Source of the DNA: JBBROS01 sp965199595
Lineage (GTDB): Bacteria; Pseudomonadota; Alphaproteobacteria; Acetobacterales; Acetobacteraceae
Direction of reading: 5' to 3'
Assembly (NCBI GenBank): GCA_965199595.1
Contig: OZ241182.1
Location: 2,852,001 to 2,916,000, forward strand
Length of the DNA stretch: 64,000 bases
A model generated the notes under the pieces. The model was given only the letters and a program-made list of their open reading frames with translations. It was not told the origin of the DNA and searched no databases. The stretch's first letter is position 1; the number at the start of each line of letters is the position of its first letter. The translations under genes were made by a program, and so were the position numbers. Positions 1 through 8,489 of this stretch are shown one piece after another.

Positions 1-13
1 GGCCGGCGCCCCG

Positions 14-1600
14 GTGCGCCAACCCGGCCGCAAGAGCGCCGAGGCCCCCGCCAGAGACCGCGAGGCCGAGGCGCGGCTGCTGTTCTCCGCCGAGGCCTAC
101 CGCACCCGCTATGGCTTCAGCGCCGGGCTGTCGGACCAGGCGCTGCTCACCCGCTTCCTCGACTTCGGCCTGGCGAACGGGGAGATCCCCTGCGCGCCAG
201 CCGAATTCGACGAGGATTTCTACACCACCTATTACGGCGATGTCGGCAAGGCCTTCGCCGCCGGCGACCTGCCCTCCGGCTTCTATCACTACGTCAGCAC
301 CGGCAAGGCCGAGGGCCGCTCCCCAACCTATGCCATGGGCCACCTGCTGGAGCGCAAGCTGGGCCGCGGTGCCGACCCCTCCGCCATCGCGGGCGCCTCC
401 GCGCTGGAGGAGCGGCTGCGTCCCCTGCCGCACCGCATGGACACCAGCCGCGCCCCGGTGTTCAACATCTTCGTCCCCAGCCTGGACCCGGACATCATGT
501 TCGGCGGCTACATCGCGTTCCTGCACTTCGTCTGCCGCCTGGTGGAGCGCGGCCGGGTCATCCGCTTCATCGTGCTGGAGGACGACTATTCCAGCCGCGC
601 CTGGTTCATGCGCGGCATCGCCAAGCGGCCGCGCTGGGTGCAGGCGTTCCGCCACGCGGACTTCGTGAACGCCACCACCAAGGCCGCGGCGCTGCCGGTG
701 CACCCCGCCGACATCTGCATCAGCTACTCCACCTGGACCACGCATGACGCCTGGTCCGTCGCGCAGCACCTGGACCGCAAGCGGGTGGTCTTCTTCATCC
801 AGGAGTTCGAGCCCGTGTTCTACGAGCACGGCTCGCACCACTTCCTTACCCAGTCCGCCTATCACGTGCCGCACGACGCCATCTTCAACTCGCCCTTCCT
901 GGCGAGCTACTTCGAGGAGGCGCGCCTGGGCGTGTTCGCCGCCGGCCAGGGCCGCCACACCATCTTCAAGCACGCCCTCGCCCACGTCGCGCCCGACCCG
1001 GCGCTCGCTGCCCGCACCGGCCCCCGCCGCCTGATCTTCTATGCACGGCCCGAGCGCCACGCCACGCGCAACCTGTTCGAGATCGGCATCCTCGCCCTGC
1101 GCGCCGCGGTGCAGGCGGGCGTGTTCCCGGGGGAGTGGACCTTCTTCGGCATCGGATCGCTGGGCAAGGACTACACCGTCCATCTGCACGACGGCCACGC
1201 CATGACCATCGTCTCCCGCATCGACCAGAGCCAGTACGAACAGCTGCTGCAATCCTTCGACATCGGCCTCTCGCTCATGTGGGCGCCGCACCCGAGCGTC
1301 ATGCCGTTCGAGCTGGCGCGGGCCGGCGTCGTCACCGTCACCAACACCTTCTCCAACCGCGACGCGGCGCTGCTGGCCGGGTTCGGCGACAACATCGTGC
1401 CGGCGCCGCCCACCATCGACGGCATCGTCGGCGGCCTGCGGGAGGCGGTGCGCCGGGCCGGGCACCATGAGACGCGGATCGCCGCCGCCAGCCTCGATTG
1501 GCCCACCAACTGGGATGACGTGTTCGACGCACCGTTCTTCGCGGAATTCGACACGTTCTTTCACCAGCACCGCTTGTCAGGCGGCGAAGATGCCGCCTAG
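14..1600 (+). CDS. WsaF-like glycosyltransferase (probably 5'-truncated by the window edge)
   Basis: Probable glycosyltransferase for surface polysaccharide. Residues about 64-105 carry the short repeat-like module (FDEDFY...GDV...EGRSP) often found at the N-terminus of multi-domain bacterial glycosyltransferases. The remainder resembles the rhamnosyltransferase WsaF family: a FNIFVPSLDPDIMFGG segment, an IFYARPERHATRN strand that would open the second Rossmann domain, and a late donor-site-like segment with PHPSVMPFELA. The GTG at 14 is only the first possible start. The frame stays open to the left edge, so the true N-terminus may lie outside the window. The downstream methyltransferase/kinase and sulfotransferase-like genes suggest a glycan synthesis and decoration locus. 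The sugar substrate cannot be read from sequence. Confidence 0.75.
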   Translation: MRQPGRKSAEAPARDREAEARLLFSAEAYRTRYGFSAGLSDQALLTRFLDFGLANGEIPCAPAEFDEDFYTTYYGDVGKAFAAGDLPSGFYHYVSTGKAEGRSPTYAMGHLLERKLGRGADPSAIAGASALEERLRPLPHRMDTSRAPVFNIFVPSLDPDIMFGGYIAFLHFVCRLVERGRVIRFIVLEDDYSSRAWFMRGIAKRPRWVQAFRHADFVNATTKAAALPVHPADICISYSTWTTHDAWSVAQHLDRKRVVFFIQEFEPVFYEHGSHHFLTQSAYHVPHDAIFNSPFLASYFEEARLGVFAAGQGRHTIFKHALAHVAPDPALAARTGPRRLIFYARPERHATRNLFEIGILALRAAVQAGVFPGEWTFFGIGSLGKDYTVHLHDGHAMTIVSRIDQSQYEQLLQSFDIGLSLMWAPHPSVMPFELARAGVVTVTNTFSNRDAALLAGFGDNIVPAPPTIDGIVGGLREAVRRAGHHETRIAAASLDWPTNWDDVFDAPFFAEFDTFFHQHRLSGGEDAA

Positions 1601-1639
1601 GCTGGCCGAAGACACGCATAGTAACGGAGGCCGCCCCGC

Positions 1640-2614
1640 ATGTACCAATCTCACGGCGGCACATCTGGAATCTCGGATTCCGAGACGAAACTCGCGCGCT
1701 TGTCATTTCCGAGACGAATGAGCGGCCGGACGTTCCTGGATATTGGCTGCAACGAAGGGTTCTTCTGCAACGCGGCCGTCAGCCAGGGCGCCACCTCCGC
1801 CGTCGGCATCGACAAGGATGAACGCGCCATCCAGCACGCCCGCACCGAGTATGGCCGGCCCAACGTCGAGTTCATCGTCGGCGGCTGGGACAACCTGCCG
1901 CCCGGCCCGTTCGACGTGATCCTCTGGGCGTCGGCCATGCACTACGAGCGCGACCCGGCCAGCGTCATCGCCCAGGTGAAGTCCCGCCTCAGCCCCAGAG
2001 GGCTGTTCATCCTCGAATGCGGCGTGATCTGGGAGATCAACAAGGAATACATCCCGGTCCGCCGCCCCACCGACGTGCGCTGGTATCCCACCCAGCGGCT
2101 GCTGCTGGAGGAGCTGCTCGCGGGCTTCTCCGTCCGATCGGTCGCCGAGCCGGCCTGCGCACAGTGGGACGACGTGCCGCGCTCGGTGTTCCATTGCCGG
2201 CCCGGCCTGCCGAACGTGCTGCTGATGCGCGGCACGTCCGGCAGCGGCAAGAGCACCCTGGCCGCGCGCCTCAGCGACTCCGCCACCAAGATCATCAGCC
2301 TGGACCGCTTCCTCGAGCGCCTGCTGGGCGAAGGCTCGGCCCCCGATGGCGGCCCGGTCCTGGCCTATGACCAGTTCCGCCAGGCCATCGGCGAGCAGTA
2401 CCGCCGCACCGACCTGACCCACACCTACGACGCCATCGACGAGCTGGGCCTCACGACGACCTACATCGACCTGCTGACCGAGACCATCTCGTCACGCGAC
2501 CAGGTGATCATCATCGACGGCTACCTGACCGACCTGCAGGCCCGGATGCTGACCCAGAAGCTCAGCTGGCGCGCGATCGTCTGGGATGTCAGCCGCCGCT
2601 CCTACGAGCAATGA
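1640..2614 (+). CDS. Fusion of class I SAM methyltransferase and P-loop kinase-like domain
   Basis: Two domains in 324 residues. Residues about 30-140 form a class I methyltransferase with motif I FLDIGCNEGFF and an acidic GIDKDE loop. Residues about 195-320 form a P-loop NTPase with Walker A GTSGSGKST (about 198-206), of the AAA_33/zeta-kinase-like kind used to phosphorylate small molecules or sugars. A GGAGG ribosome-binding site lies 9 nt before the ATG. The last codons overlap the next gene by ATGA. The setting between a glycosyltransferase and a sulfotransferase-like gene suggests methylation and phosphorylation of a glycan, as in methyl-phosphate capping of O-antigens. That role is inference; the fusion itself is visible. 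Confidence 0.75.
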   Translation: MYQSHGGTSGISDSETKLARLSFPRRMSGRTFLDIGCNEGFFCNAAVSQGATSAVGIDKDERAIQHARTEYGRPNVEFIVGGWDNLPPGPFDVILWASAMHYERDPASVIAQVKSRLSPRGLFILECGVIWEINKEYIPVRRPTDVRWYPTQRLLLEELLAGFSVRSVAEPACAQWDDVPRSVFHCRPGLPNVLLMRGTSGSGKSTLAARLSDSATKIISLDRFLERLLGEGSAPDGGPVLAYDQFRQAIGEQYRRTDLTHTYDAIDELGLTTTYIDLLTETISSRDQVIIIDGYLTDLQARMLTQKLSWRAIVWDVSRRSYEQ

Positions 2615-3339
2615 GAGACCGCCCGATGATCGTCTCCATCCACATCCCCCGCACCCGCGGCGCCCTGCTGGGCACCGTGCTGGACTTCGCCACCGGGCGC
2701 CGCGTGTTCTTCGACTACGGCGCCGACTATGCCCACCTGAAAGCCCCGGAGCCCGCGATCGCGCGGCATGCGGACTTCATCGGCGAACGGTTTGCCGCCG
2801 TGCACGGGCATTTCCACGCCTCGAAATACCTCGGGCTGTTCAAGGAACCGCGCTTCGTCACCTGCCTGCGCCACCCCGTCGACCGGCTGATCTCGCAGTA
2901 CCTCACCGAACTCGATGCCGCCGCCGCGGGCCAGGGCGGCTGGCAGGCCCGGCTGATCCAGCAGGGCAAGATGGACGTGGTGGACTACGCGGAATCCGAC
3001 GACAACATCCGCTGCCTGCAGAGCCGGGCCCTGCACGGCGTGCCGCTGGCGGATTTCCATCAGATCATCCTCTACGAGCGCTACTTCGATGACCTGGCCG
3101 CCCTGCTCGCCCGTTGCGGCCTGTCGCGGCAGGACCCCTGGATGTCCGCGAACGCCGACCTCGGCGGTTTTGGGAGCGCCACCGCCTCGCTCGCGGCCCG
3201 CGGCGTGGTGCCGCCTGCCATCAGCGAGGCGCAGCGCGGTGCGCTGTATGAAACGCTGGTAGAAGACGTGGAGCTGTACATCCGGGCCAAGGAGCTGGGC
3301 TCCGCGATCGAGCGGCGCAGGGTGGCGCGCCGGGCCTGA
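2611..3339 (+). CDS. Sulfotransferase-family protein
   Basis: 242 residues of the Sulfotransfer_2 (carbohydrate sulfotransferase) type. The N-terminal IHIPRTRG corresponds to the PAPS 5'-phosphosulfate loop, usually HIPKTGGT. Residues about 88-100 have LRHPVDRLISQYL, the 3'-phosphate loop (RxPxxRxxSxY). The 5' loop has Arg where the usual catalytic Lys sits (PRTRG versus PKTGG), so either activity or exact substrate handling may differ. The ATG overlaps the previous stop by 4 bp, implying translational coupling to the methyltransferase/kinase. It probably acts in the cytoplasm on a glycan or lipid-linked glycan. Confidence 0.65.
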   Translation: MRDRPMIVSIHIPRTRGALLGTVLDFATGRRVFFDYGADYAHLKAPEPAIARHADFIGERFAAVHGHFHASKYLGLFKEPRFVTCLRHPVDRLISQYLTELDAAAAGQGGWQARLIQQGKMDVVDYAESDDNIRCLQSRALHGVPLADFHQIILYERYFDDLAALLARCGLSRQDPWMSANADLGGFGSATASLAARGVVPPAISEAQRGALYETLVEDVELYIRAKELGSAIERRRVARRA

Positions 3340-3423
3340 GGCCGGGCCGGCCGCACGACTTGCACAAAGGCCCTTGACCCCGTCCCGCAGGGGGGCTACC
3401 TCCCCGCCTCCGGCGCACGGTAT

Positions 3424-3510
3424 GCCCAGGTGGCGGAATTGGTAGACGCGCAGGTTTCAGGTACCTGTACCCGTAAGGGTGTGAAAGTTCGAGTCTTTTC
3501 CTGGGCACCA
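3424..3510 (+). tRNA. tRNA-Leu(CAG)
   Basis: 87 nt with encoded CCA. Acceptor GCCCAGG pairs with CCTGGGC. The anticodon stem CAGGT/ACCTG encloses loop TTCAGGT, giving anticodon CAG. The extra arm ACCC-GTAA-GGGT is the class II long variable arm expected for leucine, and the T loop is TTCGAGT. Confidence 0.97.
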
Positions 3511-3513
3511 CCG

Positions 3514-3542
3514 CCGGCTTGTTTGAAGACCGGCTTGTTTGA
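3514..3542. repeat. 13-bp tandem direct repeat after tRNA-Leu
   Basis: The 13-mer CCGGCTTGTTTGA occurs at 3514-3526 and again at 3530-3542, separated by three bases (16-bp period). It fills the short space between the tRNA 3' end and the RNase D start. No function is evident; it may be a slippage duplication. Confidence 0.85.
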
Positions 3543-3548
3543 CGAAAC

Positions 3549-4202
3549 GTGACAGCAACGCAGTTCCAGCAGAACGCCACCATCCACCTGCACAAGCACG
3601 ACCTGCCGCAGGGACTGACCCTCGGTCCCGTGGTGGCGGTGGATACGGAGACGATGGGCCTGAACCCGCATCGGGACCGCCTCTGCCTGGTGCAGCTCTC
3701 GGCCGGTGACGGTGTCGCCCACCTGGTGCAGCTGATCCCCACATCGCTCGGCGGCCGCGGCTACGATGCCCCGAACCTCGCCGCCATGATGGCCGACCCG
3801 GCCGTCACCAAGCTCATGCACTATGCGCGCTTCGACGTGGCCGTGCTGCAGAACGCCTTGGGCATCACCGTCGGCCCCACCCGCTGCACCAAGATCGCCG
3901 CCAAGCTGGTGCGGACCTTCACCGACCGCCACGGCCTCAAGGACCTGGTGCGCGAACTCGTCGGCGGAGAGATCTCGAAGCAGCAGCAGAACTCGGACTG
4001 GGGCGCGGCGGACCTCACGCCGGAACAGCTGGCCTATGCCGCCTCCGACGTGCTGTTCCTGCACCGGCTCTGGGAACGGCTGGACGCCCTGCTGGTGCGC
4101 GAGGGCCGCCGGGACCTGGCGCAGGCCTGCTTCGATTTCCTGCCCACCCGCTGCCGGCTCGACCTGCTGGGCTACGACGAGGCCGACATCTTCCGGCACT
4201 GA
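3549..4202 (+). CDS. rnd: Ribonuclease D-type 3'-5' exoribonuclease (catalytic domain only)
   Basis: DEDDy exonuclease, likely acting in tRNA 3' maturation or RNA turnover in the cytoplasm. The three exonuclease motifs are visible: Exo I VAVDTET, Exo II HYARFDVAVL and Exo III YAASDVLFL with the signature Tyr. At 217 residues it is the short alphaproteobacterial form, without the HRDC domains of the roughly 375-residue enterobacterial RNase D. The GTG start is chosen because no ATG precedes the Exo I motif; the ribosome-binding site is weak. It lies directly behind tRNA-Leu, which fits but does not prove a tRNA-processing role. Confidence 0.85.
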   Translation: MTATQFQQNATIHLHKHDLPQGLTLGPVVAVDTETMGLNPHRDRLCLVQLSAGDGVAHLVQLIPTSLGGRGYDAPNLAAMMADPAVTKLMHYARFDVAVLQNALGITVGPTRCTKIAAKLVRTFTDRHGLKDLVRELVGGEISKQQQNSDWGAADLTPEQLAYAASDVLFLHRLWERLDALLVREGRRDLAQACFDFLPTRCRLDLLGYDEADIFRH

Positions 4203-4286
4203 CTTGCCCCCTCCCCGGCCCGGACGCATGATCCGGCGCAACGAGGGTGGGAACGACAGAATGGGTCAACAGCCCAGACGCCAGCC

Positions 4287-6392
4287 ATGAGCCGCTTCGC
4301 GTCACTTGATTCGCTGCTGCGCCCGAACAGCGTGGCGGTGCTGGGGGCCAGTTCGGACCGGACCCGCATCGGCGGCCGCCCCATCGACTACATGCTGCAG
4401 CAACGCTTCCAGGGCAGCATCTACCCGGTGAACCCGAACCGTGGCGAGGTGCAGGGCCTGCGCGCCTATGCCAGCGTCGCGGACCTGCCGGAGGTGCCGG
4501 ACACCGCCATCGTCGCCGTGCCGGGTCCGCTGGCGGTGCAGGCGATGGAGGATTTGGGCGCGCGCGGCGTGAAGTCCGCGGTGATGTTCACCGCCGGATT
4601 CGCGGAGATGGACGCGGCTGGCGCGGCGGCGCAGGACGAGGTCCTGGCAATCGTGCGGCGCTACGGCATGCGCCTGCTCGGCCCGAACTGCCTGGGCCTG
4701 TTCAACGCCACCATCGGCTTCTACCCGATCTTCAGCAGCAGCCTGGAAAACGGCTATCCGGTCACCCCCAAGCCCGGCAGCGGCACCGTCGGCATCGCCA
4801 GCCAGAGCGGCGCCTATGGCACCCACGTCTTCGCCGTCGCCCGCAACCGCGGCATCGCCACGCCCATCTGCGTCACCACCGGCAACGAGGCGGATGTCAC
4901 CATTGGCGACGTGATCGGCTGGATGGCGGAAGACCCCGGCACCGACGTGATCGCCGCCTATGCGGAGGGCATCCGCGAATCGGAAAGCCTGCTCGCCGCC
5001 CTGTCCGCCGCCCGCGCCGCGCGCAAGCCCGTCATCATGATGAAGGTCGGCACCTCCGCCATCGGCGCCCATGCGGCGCAGAGCCACACCGCCTCCATCG
5101 CCGGCAACGACGCGGTGACGGACGCGGTGCTGGCGGAGTTCGGCGTGGTCCGCGCCCGGACCACGGAGGAGATGCTGGACATCGCCGCCCTGGCGACGCG
5201 GCGCATCTATCCCGTCCGCAACACCCTGGGCGTCATCACCATCAGCGGCGGCGCCGGCGTGCTGATCTCGGACGCGGCGGAGGCCGTGGGCCTGGAGCTG
5301 CCGCCCATGCCGGATGCGGCCCAGGCGGCGCTGAAGGCCATGCTGCCCTTCGCCGCACCTCGCAACCCCGTGGACTGCACGGCCCAGGCCTTCAACGACA
5401 TCACCCTGGTTGGCCGCTTCATGGACAGCATGATGCTGGATGGCGGCTATTCCAGCGTGCTCGGCTTCTTCACCCAGGTCGGCGGCTCCCCCACCATCGG
5501 GCCCAGGCTGCGTGAGCAGCTGCGCGGGGTGCGGCAACGCCATCCGGACCGCCTCTACGTCCTCAGCATCGTGGCCCGGCCGGAGATGGTGGCGGAATAC
5601 GAGGCGGACGGCTTCACCGTGTTCGAGGACCCGACCCGCGCCGTGGTCGCCATCCATGCCATGGGCCGCTTCGGCGCCGCCTTCGCCCGCACCCAGGATG
5701 GCCCGGCGCCCGCCGTGCCACACGTCGCCCTGCCCGCCGCCACGCCCACCGAGGCGGAAGCCAAGCGCCTGCTCGCCCGGGCCGGCATCGCGAGCGCCCC
5801 GGAAGCCGCCTGCGCCTCCGAGGACGAAGCCGTGACCGCCGCGGCCCGCTTCGGCGACCCGGTGGTGATGAAGATCATTTCCCCGGACATCGTGCATAAA
5901 TCCGAGATCGGCGGCGTGCTGCTCGGCATCGCCGGGCCGGACCAGGTGCGTGCCGGATACCGCACCCTGCTGGACCGCGCCCGCACCGCCGCCCCCGCCG
6001 CCCGCATCGAGGGCGTGCTGGTCGCCAGGCAGTTGAGCGGCGGCGTGGAGTGCATCATGGGCATCCAGCAGGACCCGGTGTTCGGCCCCGTCGCGCTGTT
6101 CGGCCTTGGCGGCATCTTCGTCGAGATCATGCCCGACGTGGTGCTGCACCGCTGCCCCTTCGGCCCCGACGTGGCGGAGCGCATGATCCGCGCCATCCGC
6201 GCCGCCCCCATCCTGCTGGGCGCCCGCGGCCGCCCGCCGGTGGACATCGCGGCGCTGGCCACCATGCTCTCCCGCCTCTCCGTCTTCGCGCACCAGGCCG
6301 GCCCGGCGCTCCGCTCCATCGACCTCAACCCCGTCCTGGCGCTGCCCGAAGGCGCCTACGCCGTGGACGCCGTGATCGAGATTGCCCCATGA
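4287..6392 (+). CDS. ADP-forming acyl-CoA synthetase (acetate-CoA ligase family, fused alpha/beta)
   Basis: Makes an acyl-CoA from a carboxylic acid and ATP with release of ADP and phosphate, or the reverse. 701 residues with an N-terminal CoA-binding Rossmann domain (about 10-135, VLGASSDRTRIGG), a succinyl-CoA-ligase-like domain with the phospho-histidine site SHTASIAG (His267), and a C-terminal ATP-grasp_5 domain (about 475-700, VVMKIISPDIVHKSEIGGV). First gene of a run of five same-strand genes; its stop overlaps the CoA-transferase subunit A start (ATGA). The acyl substrate is unknown. Context with a 3-oxoacid CoA-transferase and crotonase suggests aromatic- or dicarboxylate-derived acids. 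Confidence 0.85.
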   Translation: MSRFASLDSLLRPNSVAVLGASSDRTRIGGRPIDYMLQQRFQGSIYPVNPNRGEVQGLRAYASVADLPEVPDTAIVAVPGPLAVQAMEDLGARGVKSAVMFTAGFAEMDAAGAAAQDEVLAIVRRYGMRLLGPNCLGLFNATIGFYPIFSSSLENGYPVTPKPGSGTVGIASQSGAYGTHVFAVARNRGIATPICVTTGNEADVTIGDVIGWMAEDPGTDVIAAYAEGIRESESLLAALSAARAARKPVIMMKVGTSAIGAHAAQSHTASIAGNDAVTDAVLAEFGVVRARTTEEMLDIAALATRRIYPVRNTLGVITISGGAGVLISDAAEAVGLELPPMPDAAQAALKAMLPFAAPRNPVDCTAQAFNDITLVGRFMDSMMLDGGYSSVLGFFTQVGGSPTIGPRLREQLRGVRQRHPDRLYVLSIVARPEMVAEYEADGFTVFEDPTRAVVAIHAMGRFGAAFARTQDGPAPAVPHVALPAATPTEAEAKRLLARAGIASAPEAACASEDEAVTAAARFGDPVVMKIISPDIVHKSEIGGVLLGIAGPDQVRAGYRTLLDRARTAAPAARIEGVLVARQLSGGVECIMGIQQDPVFGPVALFGLGGIFVEIMPDVVLHRCPFGPDVAERMIRAIRAAPILLGARGRPPVDIAALATMLSRLSVFAHQAGPALRSIDLNPVLALPEGAYAVDAVIEIAP

Positions 6393-7069
6393 TCGACAAG
6401 CGCGTGCAGTCCATGGCCGAGGCCCTCGCCGGCATCGCCGATGGATCGACCATCCTGATCGGCGGCTTCGGCTCCGTCGGCCAGCCCAATGCGCTGCTGG
6501 ACGGCCTCATCGAGCAGGGCGCCAAGGACCTGGTTTGCGTCGCCAACAACGCCGGCACCGGCCACACCGGCCTGGCCCGGCTGATGGAGCTGGGCCGGGT
6601 GCGCAAGATGGTGTGCAGCTTCCCGCGCAGCGCCGGGTCCGTGGTGTTCGAGGCGCTGTATGCGGGTGGAAAGATCGAGTTGGAGATCGTGCCGCAGGGC
6701 ACCCTGGCCGAACGCATGCGGGCCGCGGGCGCCGGCATCCCCGCCTTCTTCACCGCGACCGCCGCCGGCACCCAGCTGGCCCGCGGCAAGGAAACCCGCA
6801 CCATCGAGGGCCGCGACTACGTGCTGGAGGAGGCGCTGCACGGCGACGTGGCGCTGGTGGAGGCCTGGCAGGCCGACCGCTGGGGCAATCTCACCTTCCG
6901 CAGCAGCGGCCGCAATTTCAACCCGGTGATGGCCACCGCCGCCCGCCTCACCATCGTGCAATCCCAGCACATGGCCGAACTGGGCACGCTGGACCCGGAG
7001 GCGATCGTGACCCCCGGCATCTTCGTCGACCGCGTGCTGCACCTGCCCTACGGCGACCCGGCGAGCTGA
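6389..7069 (+). CDS. pcaI: 3-oxoacid/3-oxoadipate CoA-transferase subunit A
   Basis: 226-residue alpha subunit of a class I CoA-transferase, transferring CoA from succinyl-CoA to a 3-oxoacid. The N-terminal GGFGSVGQP loop, the VANNAGTG segment and the conserved FNPVMATAARLTIVQ block near the C-terminus are family features. The ATG overlaps the ligase stop by 4 bp and the beta subunit follows after 11 nt. Sequence alone does not separate 3-oxoadipate (PcaIJ) from acetoacetate (ScoAB) specificity; the partner looks closer to PcaJ, so the symbol is tentative. Confidence 0.8.
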   Translation: MIDKRVQSMAEALAGIADGSTILIGGFGSVGQPNALLDGLIEQGAKDLVCVANNAGTGHTGLARLMELGRVRKMVCSFPRSAGSVVFEALYAGGKIELEIVPQGTLAERMRAAGAGIPAFFTATAAGTQLARGKETRTIEGRDYVLEEALHGDVALVEAWQADRWGNLTFRSSGRNFNPVMATAARLTIVQSQHMAELGTLDPEAIVTPGIFVDRVLHLPYGDPAS

Positions 7070-7080
7070 ACGGAGCACCC

Positions 7081-7719
7081 ATGCTGAACCGCACCCAGAT
7101 GGCCGCACGCCTGGCGCAGGACATCCCCGAAGGCTGGTACGTCAACCTCGGCATCGGCATCCCCACCCTGGTCGCGGACCACGTTCCGCAAAGTGGCCCT
7201 GGCGGCCGCGAGGTGATCTTCCACAGCGAGAACGGCGTGCTCGGCATGGGCCCGGCGCCTGCGCCCGAGGCGCGCGATCCCTGGCTGATCAACGCCGGCA
7301 AGCAGCACGTGACCCTCGTCCCCGGCGGCGCCTACGTGCACCACGCCGACAGCTTCACCATGATCCGCGGCGGCCACCTCGACCTCTGCGTGCTCGGCGC
7401 CTTCGAGGTGGCGGAGAACGGCGACATCGCCAACTGGGCCACATCCGAGAACGACAGCGCGCCGGCCGTGGGCGGCGCCATGGACCTGGCCGTGGGCGCC
7501 AAGCGCCTCTGGGCCGTGATGGAGCACACCACCAGGGACGGCCGCCCCCGCCTGGTGCGCCGCTGCGCCTATCCGCTCACCGCGCCGGGCGCCGTCAGCC
7601 GGGTCTATACCAACATGGCGGTGCTGGACGTGGTGCCCGCCGGGTTCCGCGTGGTGGAGCTGGCGCCCGGCGTCACGCTCGAGGAGCTGCGCGCCCGCAC
7701 CGAAGCCGACCTGGTCTGA
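7081..7719 (+). CDS. pcaJ: 3-oxoacid/3-oxoadipate CoA-transferase subunit B
   Basis: 212-residue beta subunit carrying the catalytic glutamate: HSENGVLGMGP, with Glu50 expected to form the glutamyl-CoA thioester. Other family blocks are YVNLGIGIPTLVAD, LINAGKQHVTL, the HHADSF motif and GGHLDLCVLGAFEV. GGAG lies 5 nt upstream of the ATG. Overall wording resembles PcaJ of the beta-ketoadipate pathway as I remember it. No other pca gene (pcaF, pcaD, pcaC, pcaGH) is in the window, so the physiological substrate is uncertain. Confidence 0.82.
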   Translation: MLNRTQMAARLAQDIPEGWYVNLGIGIPTLVADHVPQSGPGGREVIFHSENGVLGMGPAPAPEARDPWLINAGKQHVTLVPGGAYVHHADSFTMIRGGHLDLCVLGAFEVAENGDIANWATSENDSAPAVGGAMDLAVGAKRLWAVMEHTTRDGRPRLVRRCAYPLTAPGAVSRVYTNMAVLDVVPAGFRVVELAPGVTLEELRARTEADLV

Positions 7720-7733
7720 ACCAAGGAGCCCTC

Positions 7734-8486
7734 ATGCTCATCGAATCCCGCGACGGCGCCACCGCCATCCTCACCCTCAACCAGCCGGCCCGGCGCAATG
7801 CCCTCGCCATGCCGATGCGCGTCGCCATCGTCGCGGCCATGGAGCGCATCGAGGGTGACGCCGCCATCCGCGCCGTGGTCATCACCGGGGCGGAGGGCAA
7901 CTTCAGCGCCGGCGGTGACATCAGCGGCATGGACGTGACGGAGTACGCCAACGGGCGGGAGCGCTTCCGCACCACGCACCAGATGGTCCGCCTGTTCATC
8001 AAGTCCTCGAAGCCGATCATCGCCGCGGTCGAGGGCTATGCGGTCGGCGCCGGCCTCTCCGTGGCGCTGTGCTGCGACACGGTGGTGGCCGCGGCGGATG
8101 CGCAGTTCGCCGCGGGTTTCGGCCGGGTCGGGCTGGTGGCGGATCTCGGCCTGCTGCACACGCTGCCGCTGCGGGTCGGGCAGGGCCGGGCCCGGCAGAT
8201 CCTGCTGTATGGCGAGCGCACCGGGGCGGAGGAGGCGCTGCGCATCGGGCTGATCGACCACATGGTCCCGCCCGGCACCGCGCTGGAGGCCGCGCTGGCC
8301 CGCGCCCGGCTGTTCCACGGCATGGCGCCGCTGCCGATCGCCATGACCAAGCAGTATCTCGCCGCCGGACTGGACGCGGCGCTGGACTGGGAGCGCGACA
8401 TGCAGTCGGCGCTGTTCCTGACGCCCGACCACGCGGAGGGCAAGGCCGCCTTCATGGGCAAACGCCCGCCGCGGTTCAGCGCCTGA
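7734..8486 (+). CDS. Crotonase-family protein (enoyl-CoA isomerase-like)
   Basis: 250-residue enoyl-CoA hydratase/isomerase fold. The oxyanion-hole segments are FSAGGDISGM and EGYAVGAGLS. Both hydratase glutamates appear to be missing: the position of rat Glu144 (GGGCE) reads GAGLS, and that of Glu164 (QPE) reads AGF. A downstream GLVADLG keeps an aspartate as in PaaG/enoyl-CoA isomerases. So an isomerase or other crotonase reaction is more likely than simple hydration. AAGGAG lies 5 nt before the ATG, 14 nt after subunit B. It is probably co-transcribed with the CoA ligase and CoA-transferase. Confidence 0.82.
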   Translation: MLIESRDGATAILTLNQPARRNALAMPMRVAIVAAMERIEGDAAIRAVVITGAEGNFSAGGDISGMDVTEYANGRERFRTTHQMVRLFIKSSKPIIAAVEGYAVGAGLSVALCCDTVVAAADAQFAAGFGRVGLVADLGLLHTLPLRVGQGRARQILLYGERTGAEEALRIGLIDHMVPPGTALEAALARARLFHGMAPLPIAMTKQYLAAGLDAALDWERDMQSALFLTPDHAEGKAAFMGKRPPRFSA

Positions 8487-8489
8487 GCC

